Assembly (NCBI GenBank): GCA_904394705.1
Contig: CAJFNJ010000026.1
Span: forward strand, 1-45,845
Length of the DNA: 45,845 nucleotides
Direction: 5' to 3'
Source: Avimicrobium caecorum
Lineage (GTDB): Bacteria > Bacillota > Clostridia > Oscillospirales > Ruminococcaceae
Below the pieces are notes generated by a model that searched no databases, was not told the DNA's origin, and saw only the letters and a list, made by a program, of their open reading frames with translations. Of the stretch, positions 37,779 through 44,536 are shown piece after piece. The position numbers were made by a program, and so were the translations under genes. Position 1 is the first letter of the stretch. Each line of letters starts with the position of its first letter.

Positions 37779-39302
37779 GTGGCGGTGAAAAAATGGACAG
37801 CCCTGTTCTTATCGGTACTGCTCCTGACAGGGTGTACCCAGGAACCGGCGCCGTCCCAGCCCGGAGGACAGTTCCAGCCGGGACGGTACCAGGGGACAGG
37901 CGAGGGCTATGGCGGGACAATCACAGTGGAGGTGGAGGTGTCGGCCGACCGCATTGAGGCGGTGAGCATTCTCTCCCACAACGAGAGCCGGGGGGTGTGT
38001 GAGGCGGCCTTTGAGCAGATCCCGGCGGAGATTCTCCGGCAGGGGACACCCTATGTGGAGCTGGTTGCCGGGGCGACCCTCACCTCCCAGGGGGTGATTG
38101 ACGCGGCAGCCCAGGCATTGGAACAGGCCGGAGGGGAGTTCACTCAGCCTGACCCGGAACCGGAGGTGCGCACCCAGCGGGAACTCTATGCCGGGCTGGT
38201 GATTGCCGGCGCCGGCGGAGCGGGTATGACAGCGGCAGCTGAGGCGGTGCGTGAGGGCGGGGCCACGGTGCTGGTGCTGGAACAGCAGGACATCATCGGC
38301 GGCGAGACCCTCTATGAACCGGTGCTGACCCTGTCGGACGGTACCCTGACCAGCGGTTATGGCATGCTGGGGGATCTCCGGGCAGAGGTGGAGGAGGCCG
38401 GGGCAGAACTGCTCACCGGCGTGAAGCTCACCGGGCTGGAGGTCACCGATGGACGGGTGACCGGAGTGCGGGCAGAGAGTGCCGACACCGACTATCTGAT
38501 CCATGCCCAGTACGGGGTGATCCTTGCCACCGGGGACTATGGGGGCAATCCCGAACTGGTGCTCGCCGGTGCCGGGGAAACCGGACTGGCGGAGGGACTG
38601 CAGGAGCATTTCCGCACCCTGTCCCGGGGGAGTTCGGACGGCAGCGGGCTCACAGCGGCACTGGAGACCGGAGCCGCGGCATCGGGGCTGGGACAGCTGG
38701 AGATCTGGGACAGCGCCCCGGAACAGCGGCGCCTGGGGGAGAGCCGGGAACTGCTCTGTGTGGACTGTGACGGACGCTGGCTCACCGTACCCGAGGAGGA
38801 GAGCGCTTGGCTTCAGAAGCTGATGGAGCTGCCGGAGGGTGCCTACTGGGCCATTGGCCCGGCGGAGAGCGCCGCAGAGCCCCAGACTGACACTGCCGCG
38901 GCCCAGAAGGACGCCCGTCTGGTGACAGCGGGGACGCTGGAAGAGCTGGCGGAGGCAATGGGAGCCGACCCGGATCTGCTGCGGCAGGCGGTGGAGAGCT
39001 ACAATGCCATGGCACCCGAGGGGGAGCGGCTGGAAACGGGGGACTATGCCGCCGAATGGCGTACCCCGGTGCTTGCCGAGACCCCCGGGGGCATCCGCAC
39101 CAATGAGCGGGGCGCCGTGCTGCGGGAGGACGGCAGCGTGCTGCCGGGGCTCTACGCTGTGGGGGCAGCTGCCGCCGGCGTGGAGGACGACGGCACCGAA
39201 CTGTGGTCAGCGGCGGAACGGGCGATGCTCCTGCCCGGACGGGCTGTGCGCACCGCCCTGGGCCTGCCGGACGAGCCGGAGGAGCCGGAGGCGTCAGACT
39301 GA
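37779..39302 (+). CDS. FMN-binding/FAD-dependent lipoprotein, reduced flavocytochrome-type
   Basis: A 507-residue lipoprotein (lipobox LLLTGC, Cys19). Residues 30-125 are an FMN-bind domain with VELVAGATLTSQG, the covalent FMN attachment motif (GAT Thr; the usual Asp is Glu here). From about 135 an FAD-binding Rossmann motif follows (LVIAGAGGAGMTAAAEAVREGGATVLVLE) and near the end GSVLPGLYAVGAAAAGVE. Extracellular flavoproteins of this layout are fumarate reductase-like. However, the segment after the flavin motif is shortened and the HxTxGG substrate-site motif is missing (only ETPGGIR is left), so normal reductase activity is doubtful. GTG 37779 was chosen for its distance from GGAAAGGAAG. 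Confidence 0.72.
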   Translation: MAVKKWTALFLSVLLLTGCTQEPAPSQPGGQFQPGRYQGTGEGYGGTITVEVEVSADRIEAVSILSHNESRGVCEAAFEQIPAEILRQGTPYVELVAGATLTSQGVIDAAAQALEQAGGEFTQPDPEPEVRTQRELYAGLVIAGAGGAGMTAAAEAVREGGATVLVLEQQDIIGGETLYEPVLTLSDGTLTSGYGMLGDLRAEVEEAGAELLTGVKLTGLEVTDGRVTGVRAESADTDYLIHAQYGVILATGDYGGNPELVLAGAGETGLAEGLQEHFRTLSRGSSDGSGLTAALETGAAASGLGQLEIWDSAPEQRRLGESRELLCVDCDGRWLTVPEEESAWLQKLMELPEGAYWAIGPAESAAEPQTDTAAAQKDARLVTAGTLEELAEAMGADPDLLRQAVESYNAMAPEGERLETGDYAAEWRTPVLAETPGGIRTNERGAVLREDGSVLPGLYAVGAAAAGVEDDGTELWSAAERAMLLPGRAVRTALGLPDEPEEPEASD

Positions 39303-39326
39303 GCCACGCCCCGTACCGGATCAGAA

Positions 39327-39600
39327 CCCGGAAGCGTGCGCCCCATCGGGCGGGAGCCGGTGCGCCGCCCCTGCACTTTGCAGCGGCGGGAGGGGGCCAG
39401 GAAGCGCCCTGCCCCAATCCACCAAAGGGCATACCAGACAGTATCACTTCCGCCCGGAAGTGAGCGCCCCATCGGGCGGGAGCCGGTGCGCCGCCCCTGT
39501 ACTTTGCGGCAGCGGGAGGAGATCGGGAAGCGCGTGACCCAATTCGCCAAAGGGCGCACCGGGCAGCGCTGCCCAGCCCCGCCGCACCGTCCGGAAGTGT
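39327..39600. repeat. Intergenic tandem-like direct repeats, about 126 bp
   Basis: Copy 1 (from 39327) and copy 2 (from 39453) share CCCGGAAG, a GCGCCCCATCGGGCGGGA block, GCCGGTGCGCCGCCCCTG, ACTTTGC, GGAAGCGC and CCAAAGGGC. A third partial copy starts near 39590. They lie in the 517-base gap 39303-39819, which has no gene; the AT-rich rest (39640-39780) leads into the bioY promoter. The unit could be a host repeat family. Confidence 0.75.
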
Positions 39601-39756
39601 GCGGGCCTTCCGGCGCATATCAGCTCCCCGCAAGCAAAATGAATATTGAACCTGAACTTCCTGCAAAATAGGCGGAATCAATCACATAAAATCGCCAAAA
39701 CAGAAACTTCAGAATTATAAAATTGCAGATTATATCACAAATTCGGCAAAGGGGGA

Positions 39757-39786
39757 TTGCCGGAACAGACCCTGGTATGCTATAAT
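39757..39786 (+). promoter_or_regulatory. Sigma-A promoter of bioY (extended -10)
   Basis: TTGCCG (39757-39762), 18 bases, TATAAT (39781-39786) preceded by TGC. No BirA-type inverted repeat is visible. Confidence 0.7.
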
Positions 39787-39819
39787 GGGCAAAATTTTAA
39801 TGATCCGGAGGATTCATTC

Positions 39820-40347
39820 ATGCCAACACAGTTTTCTTCCTCTGCCGGCACCGTCCGTGGACTGACCCGGGCCGCACTCTGTACCGCCTGCGCCTGTCTG
39901 CTGGCGCCGGTGAGCATTCCCATCGGCCCGGTGAGCCTGACCCTGGGCGTCTTTGCCATTCTCCTCGCCGGTGCCCTGCTGCCCCCGGCGCTGGCTGCCC
40001 TCTCTGCCTGCGCTTACCTGCTGCTGGGCTTTGCCGGTCTGCCGGTATTTGCCGGCTTTGCCGCCGGCCCCGGCGTGCTGTTCGGTATGACCGGCGGCTA
40101 TCTGCTGGCCTATCCCATCATGGCCTGGCTGCTGTCCATGGTCTGCGAAAAGACCCGCAGCCGTGGAGTTCGTATGGCTGGGGTGGCACTGGCAAACCTG
40201 TGCTGTTACCTGCTGGGCACCGCCTGGTTCATGGCTGCCACCGGCATGGGACTGTGGGCGTCCCTCTCGGCCTGTGTGATCCCCTTTATCCTGCCCGACC
40301 TTGCAAAGGGCTGGTGTGCCCTCTGGCTGGCGGAGCGCCTGCGCTGA
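39820..40347 (+). CDS. bioY: Biotin transporter S component BioY
   Basis: The substrate-binding membrane subunit of an ECF-type vitamin transporter, specific for biotin. The 175 residues hold six likely helices. LLAPVSIPIGPVSLTLGVFAILLAGALL and GLPVFAGFAAGPGVLFGMTGGYLLAYP are the BioY signature loops. The energising EcfA/A'/T genes are not in the window. ATG 39820 is preceded by GGAGG. The host probably imports biotin. Confidence 0.92.
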   Translation: MPTQFSSSAGTVRGLTRAALCTACACLLAPVSIPIGPVSLTLGVFAILLAGALLPPALAALSACAYLLLGFAGLPVFAGFAAGPGVLFGMTGGYLLAYPIMAWLLSMVCEKTRSRGVRMAGVALANLCCYLLGTAWFMAATGMGLWASLSACVIPFILPDLAKGWCALWLAERLR

Positions 40348-40400
40348 CGCCAGCCGCATAGATCCCGGGCTGTCCGTCCATACTCTCCCCGGAGGTGAGC

Positions 40401-41156
40401 ATGGTGAAGCGGCAGTTCTGGACAGCCTTTTCCCTGACCCTGGCGGTATATCTGCTGGGAATCGCGGCGGCGGTATGGGTGATCGAGCCCCCGGAAGCTC
40501 CGGCAGCGGAGCCGGTGCGGGAGGCGGTGGAATACAGCCCTGACCCCGAGGAGGATCTCATTCTGCTGGGGGTGATGGAAGGGGAGGAGCCGGTGGTGCT
40601 GCTGCTGGGCTTTTTCCCGGCTCAGGAGCGCATGGCGGCACTGGCGCTCACCGGAGAGGACGCCCCGTCCGGGACACCAGATGCCCTGCAAGGAGAGCTG
40701 GAGGAGCGGTACAGCCTCACCATTGACGCCTGGCTTTCCGGGAAACCGGAGAGGTGGCAGCAGCTGGTGCAGGGGCTGGGGGCAGCGACCCTCACCCTGG
40801 ATCAGGACAGCACTGTCACCCTGGATGGGGAGACGGTGATCCTCCGGGCGGGACGGCAGCGGCTGGACAGCCGGCTCTCCATGGCGCTGTTCCAGAGCGG
40901 GAGCAATCATGCCGGGGAACTTGCCGCCGCCTGGTGCGGGGTATTCTGCCAGTCGGCGGAAGAACTGGGGAGTGAGGAGCTTTTCACCCGTCTGAACGGC
41001 GGGTTTGAAACGGATCTCAGCTATGCGGAGATTGCCCGGCATATCCAGGGATTGGGCTGGCTGGGAGAGGCGAAAGTCCCCGCTCAGCCGGCAGATCCGG
41101 ACGATCCGGCGGGAATCACCGCCCTGTTTGCCCGTTCCGAGGGGACGAATCGGTAG
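40401..41156 (+). CDS. Membrane-anchored protein, remotely LytR-CpsA-Psr-like
   Basis: A 251-residue protein with one N-terminal membrane helix (10-28). DLILLGVMEGEEPVVLLLGF, LSGKPERWQQLVQGLGAATLTL and LRAGRQRLDSRLSMALFQ follow the order of LCP motifs (illiGvD, vd..g...lvd.lGGv.v, l.aG.q.Ldg..al.y.R). The Arg and Asp residues needed for phosphotransfer are missing. If related, it would be a non-catalytic member. It starts 53 bases after bioY without a clear terminator between, so it may be co-transcribed. GGAGGTGAGC precedes ATG 40401. Confidence 0.4.
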   Translation: MVKRQFWTAFSLTLAVYLLGIAAAVWVIEPPEAPAAEPVREAVEYSPDPEEDLILLGVMEGEEPVVLLLGFFPAQERMAALALTGEDAPSGTPDALQGELEERYSLTIDAWLSGKPERWQQLVQGLGAATLTLDQDSTVTLDGETVILRAGRQRLDSRLSMALFQSGSNHAGELAAAWCGVFCQSAEELGSEELFTRLNGGFETDLSYAEIARHIQGLGWLGEAKVPAQPADPDDPAGITALFARSEGTNR

Positions 41157-41240
41157 GATTTATCTATTTCTGATAAAACCCGGCGGGAAATCCTGGGTGA
41201 AAATGGTGCAAGATTCTCCTGTGATTTTTCGGTTTGCCCC

Positions 41241-41269
41241 TTGATAAAACGAAATAAATATTATAAGAT
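41241..41269 (+). promoter_or_regulatory. Probable sigma-A promoter of acpP
   Basis: TTGATA (41241-41246), 17 bases, TAAGAT (41264-41269). The transcript leader of about 70 nt is structured. Confidence 0.6.
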
Positions 41270-41283
41270 AGGTAGCGTAGCAA

Positions 41284-41335
41284 ATCCGAAAGGATTGAGC
41301 AAGGCCGCAGCGCGCGGCAAAATCTGAGAGAAGGA
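41284..41335 (+). other. Structured leader of acpP
   Basis: Two hairpins lie between promoter and ribosome binding site: ATCC-GAAA-GGAT (GNRA tetraloop) near 41287-41298 and GCCGC-AGCGC-GCGGC near 41309-41323. No terminator or known riboswitch is recognised. Confidence 0.35.
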
Positions 41336-41346
41336 GGCAGCTTGTC

Positions 41347-41577
41347 ATGACATTCGAGAAGGTGCAGAAGATTCTGGCGGAGCAGCTGGAACTGGATGCC
41401 GATGAGATCACTATGGATTCCAGCCTGGTAGAGGACCTGGGCATCGACAGCCTGGACTTTGTGGATATCGTAATGAGCCTGGAGGACGAATTCGATACCG
41501 AATTCCCCGAGGAGGATATGGCCGGCATTAAGACCGTAGGCGATATCGTCAAGTACATTGAGGATAAGATCCAGTAA
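41347..41577 (+). CDS. acpP: Acyl carrier protein
   Basis: The carrier of growing acyl chains in fatty acid synthesis. The 76 residues are acidic, with the phosphopantetheine site LGIDSLDF (Ser35) and the usual four-helix order. It is a single-gene unit away from the fab genes, with AAGGAGG upstream and a terminator. It could serve the main FAS II pathway or a dedicated pathway; the sequence looks like the housekeeping type. Confidence 0.95.
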   Translation: MTFEKVQKILAEQLELDADEITMDSSLVEDLGIDSLDFVDIVMSLEDEFDTEFPEEDMAGIKTVGDIVKYIEDKIQ

Positions 41578-41589
41578 GCATTACCGACA

Positions 41590-41628
41590 CAGAGGGGTTC
41601 CCGTCCATTGGACGGGAGCCTCTTTTTT
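41590..41628 (+). terminator. Terminator of acpP
   Basis: AGAGGGGTTCCCGTCC and GGACGGGAGCCTCT form a long hairpin followed by six T. Confidence 0.9.
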
Positions 41629-41720
41629 ATGTCCGTTGGGGTGGGATTGTGCAATCTGCCAAGGGAACTCTCCATGGATTGACGCATCTTCCAAAGCGGT
41701 TTCCTGTCCCTGGAAAACTC

Positions 41721-41750
41721 TTGCCCCACACCGGCAAAACACCGTATAAT
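41721..41750 (+). promoter_or_regulatory. Sigma-A promoter of the GNAT gene at 41822
   Basis: TTGCCC (41721-41726), 18 bases, TATAAT (41745-41750). Confidence 0.65.
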
Positions 41751-41821
41751 AAAGAAAAAACCGGATCTCAGGGACAGATAACCCTGGACGGAAGAATCTC
41801 CTTTGAAAGGTGGAATTGTTT

Positions 41822-42664
41822 ATGGAACTGGTTGTGCGTACTGTGACCCGTCCGGAACTGGATAAGGCCGTGGAAGTGGAAGAAAAGGCAATGAAAGGTT
41901 CCGGTTATCTGCGTGATGTATCGGAACTGTTCCTGTCCGATGAGGTAGGGCCGCTGCTGGGCGCCTATAAGGACGGCGAAGAACTGGTGGGTATTGCCAA
42001 GTATACTGTCCTGGCTGACCACACTGCCTGGCTGGAAACCCTGCGTGTCGCGCCGGAGTATCAGCGTCAGGGCGTAGGCCGCCGCCTCTATGAGGAGTTC
42101 CAGAAGCTCTCCCGGGAGAAGGGCGTGGAGTCGATGGCTATGTATACCGGCCTGAAGAATATCCCCAGCTATTCGCTGGCACGGGTATTCGGCCTGGATA
42201 CTGCCGGACGCTACCGGGAATATCAGCTGGATCTGGCTGGTGTGGAAATGCCCGCCGATGCCGGTGATTTCAAGCCTGTGGGCGAGGACGAAGCTGTGGA
42301 GCTGCTCATGGCTCTGAAGGAAAAGTATGAGGGCTTTGTGATCTTCAACCGCACCTTTATGCGCATCAATGAGCCTGTGATCCGCCAGCTGGCGAAGGAG
42401 GGCAAGGTTCTCCGGGACGAGGCCACCGGCAGCGTGATGGCCTTCGGCAACCGCTTCCTGGAGAAGCGCTCGGTGCAGATCGCCATGATGGGCGGCGACT
42501 ATGACAAGTGCATCGCCTGGGCCATTAAGGTCGGCCTGGAAAAGGGCGTGCCTCAGGTAGTCACCGAAGTGCCCCTGGACGACGAGGCACTGGGTCAGGT
42601 CTTTGCCGACCATGGCTTCAAGGCAGCCGCAGAGCTGCAGGTCATGAGCGGCCCGGCCTGCTGA
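41822..42664 (+). CDS. GNAT-family N-acetyltransferase, two-part
   Basis: A 280-residue protein. The first 150 residues are a GNAT domain with the acetyl-CoA motif LRVAPEYQRQGVGRRLYEEF (about residues 75-94) and the later helix with FGLDTAGRYREYQ. The second half (from about 150) is a further alpha/beta part with LMALKEKYEGFVIFN and GGDYDKCIAWAIKVGLEKGV, perhaps a second, degenerate GNAT-like domain. The substrate is unknown. ATG 41822 is preceded by GAAAGGTGG and a clear TTGCCC/TATAAT promoter; a terminator follows. Confidence 0.78.
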   Translation: MELVVRTVTRPELDKAVEVEEKAMKGSGYLRDVSELFLSDEVGPLLGAYKDGEELVGIAKYTVLADHTAWLETLRVAPEYQRQGVGRRLYEEFQKLSREKGVESMAMYTGLKNIPSYSLARVFGLDTAGRYREYQLDLAGVEMPADAGDFKPVGEDEAVELLMALKEKYEGFVIFNRTFMRINEPVIRQLAKEGKVLRDEATGSVMAFGNRFLEKRSVQIAMMGGDYDKCIAWAIKVGLEKGVPQVVTEVPLDDEALGQVFADHGFKAAAELQVMSGPAC

Positions 42665-42688
42665 TAGGACAGCAATAGAGTGAATATC

Positions 42689-42722
42689 CCGCCCCGGAAC
42701 AGGCTTCCGGGGCGGTTTTTTA
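42689..42722 (+). terminator. Intrinsic terminator
   Basis: CCGCCCCGGAA-CAGGC-TTCCGGGGCGG followed by six T. Confidence 0.92.
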
Positions 42723-42867
42723 TGGGGAAAAGGCGGGTGCGCTCTTGCGAAAGCGCCCGGGAACAGGTATAATAAACTGGTATAACCGTTTCACACCGCG
42801 CCTGCCCCAAAACCGGGGAGGGAGCGTAACTTTTTGATCGAGAATGGAAGGAAAGGAAGAAAGACGA

Positions 42868-44304
42868 ATGGCTGACCAGAAAAAGATGGTAGAAAGCATC
42901 ACATCCATGGATGTGGACTTTGCCCAGTGGTACACCGATGTGGTAAAGAAGGCGGAGCTGGTGGACTATGCTCCGGTACGGGGGTGCATGATCGTACGCC
43001 CGTATGGCTGCGCCATCTGGGAGAATATCCAGAAGATCCTGGACGAGAAGTTCAAGGCAACCGGACATGAAAATGTGATGATGCCGCTGTTTATCCCCGA
43101 GAGCCTGCTCCAGAAGGAGAAGGATCATGTAGAGGGCTTTGCACCCGAAGTGGCCTGGGTGACCACCGGCGGTGCGGAACAGCTTTCGGAGCGTCTGTGT
43201 GTGCGTCCCACTTCCGAGACCCTGTTCTGTGACCACTTTGCCCATGTGGTACATTCCTACCGTGACCTGCCCAAGCTCTACAACCAGTGGTGCTCGGTAG
43301 TGCGCTGGGAAAAGACCACCCGTCCCTTCCTGCGCACCATGGAGTTCTGGTGGCAGGAGGGTCATACCGTGCATGAAACCGCTGAGGAAGCTCAGGCTGA
43401 GACCCGTCAGCAGCTGGAAGTCTATGCGGAGGTATGTGAAAAGTACCTGGCAATCCCGGTAATCCGGGGCCGCAAGACCGATAAGGAGAAGTTTGCCGGT
43501 GCCGAGGAGACCTACACTGTGGAGGCTATGATGCACGACGGCAAGGCTCTGCAGAGCGCCACTTCCCATTACTTCGGCGATGGTTTTGCCAAGGCCTTTG
43601 ACATCACCTTCCAGGGCCGGGACAACCAGCTCCATCACCCCTATGAAACTTCCTGGGGTATGTCCACCCGGATCATCGGCGCCATCATTATGACCCATGG
43701 CGATGACAACGGTCTGGTACTGCCTCCGGCTGTGGCACCCATTCAGGTGATCATCATTCCGGTGGCCCAGCACAAGCCCGGCGTTCTGGAAAAGGCCGAG
43801 GAACTGCGTCAGAAGCTGTCTGCTTTCTGCCGTGTCAAGACCGATGGTTCGGATAACTCCCCCGGCTGGAAGTATGCCGAGTATGAGATGAAGGGTGTTC
43901 CGCTGCGTCTGGAGATTGGTCCCCGGGATATTGAAGCCGGTCAGTGCGTTCTGGTGCGCCGTGACAACCGTGAAAAGACCATCGTCAAGCTGGATGAGCT
44001 GGAGACAAAGATCCCCGAGCTGCTCCAGGCTGTACATGACGGCCTGTATGAGCGTGCTCTCAAGAACCGTCAGAACCGCACTTTCACTGCCACCACCTTT
44101 GAGGAGATGAAGCGCCTGGCCAGTGAGGAGAGCGGCTTCATTGAGACCATGTGGTGCGGCGATCTGGAATGCGAGATGAAGGTCAAGGAAGAGGCCGGAC
44201 TCACCTCCCGCTGCATGCCCGATGAGCAGAAGCACATCGGCGATGTCTGCCCGATCTGCGGCAAGCCCGCCAAGCACAGCATCATCTGGGGCAAGGCTTA
44301 TTAA
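42868..44304 (+). CDS. proS: Prolyl-tRNA synthetase, type 3 (archaeal/eukaryotic-like)
   Basis: It charges tRNA-Pro with proline. The 478 residues fit the short type 3 form, which lacks the editing domain inserted in the bacterial type. Class II motifs are visible: RPYGCAIWENIQ, motif 2 RWEKTTRPFLRTMEFWWQEGH, and motif 3 region GAIIMTHGDDNGLVLPP. The C-terminal zinc region has Cys pairs (CGDLEC, CPICGKP) and ends with the family's terminal Tyr (KAY), which reaches towards the active site. ATG 42868 was chosen by its ribosome binding site (AAGGAAGAAAG). No T-box leader is visible. Confidence 0.94.
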   Translation: MADQKKMVESITSMDVDFAQWYTDVVKKAELVDYAPVRGCMIVRPYGCAIWENIQKILDEKFKATGHENVMMPLFIPESLLQKEKDHVEGFAPEVAWVTTGGAEQLSERLCVRPTSETLFCDHFAHVVHSYRDLPKLYNQWCSVVRWEKTTRPFLRTMEFWWQEGHTVHETAEEAQAETRQQLEVYAEVCEKYLAIPVIRGRKTDKEKFAGAEETYTVEAMMHDGKALQSATSHYFGDGFAKAFDITFQGRDNQLHHPYETSWGMSTRIIGAIIMTHGDDNGLVLPPAVAPIQVIIIPVAQHKPGVLEKAEELRQKLSAFCRVKTDGSDNSPGWKYAEYEMKGVPLRLEIGPRDIEAGQCVLVRRDNREKTIVKLDELETKIPELLQAVHDGLYERALKNRQNRTFTATTFEEMKRLASEESGFIETMWCGDLECEMKVKEEAGLTSRCMPDEQKHIGDVCPICGKPAKHSIIWGKAY

Positions 44305-44335
44305 GTCGGACTGCGTACAATACAATATATGGCAG

Positions 44336-44385
44336 AAAACAGTATTTTCTCTGGAATATTCTGGGGAAGATACTGTTTTTTCTTT
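44336..44385 (+). terminator. Terminator of proS
   Basis: AAAACAGTATTTTCTC and GGGGAAGATACTGTTTT form a hairpin followed by a T run. Confidence 0.8.
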
Positions 44386-44446
44386 GGGAAATGGACAAAA
44401 TTCAAAAATCTTCTCCGAAAAACACCCAAATTGGAAAAATTTTGGT

Positions 44447-44474
44447 TTGACATACTGGACAATTTCGGTATAAT
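44447..44474 (+). promoter_or_regulatory. Strong sigma-A promoter of the surface protein gene
   Basis: Consensus TTGACA (44447-44452), 16 bases, consensus TATAAT (44469-44474). It is the best promoter in the window. Confidence 0.8.
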
Positions 44475-44536
44475 TTGAACCTGTGCTGTCCGAAAAAGGA
44501 TATGCAGAGAATCGAATGTTTGAAGGAGAAAAAGTT

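Noticed and set aside
41275..41346. acpP leader as a c-di-GMP-I or TPP riboswitch
   Set aside because: GCAAATCCGAAAGGATT and CTGAGAG recall pieces of these classes, but the second helix and the other conserved segments are missing and the leader is too short.
42723..42867. T-box upstream of proS
   Set aside because: Leader is too short and lacks T-box sequence motifs.
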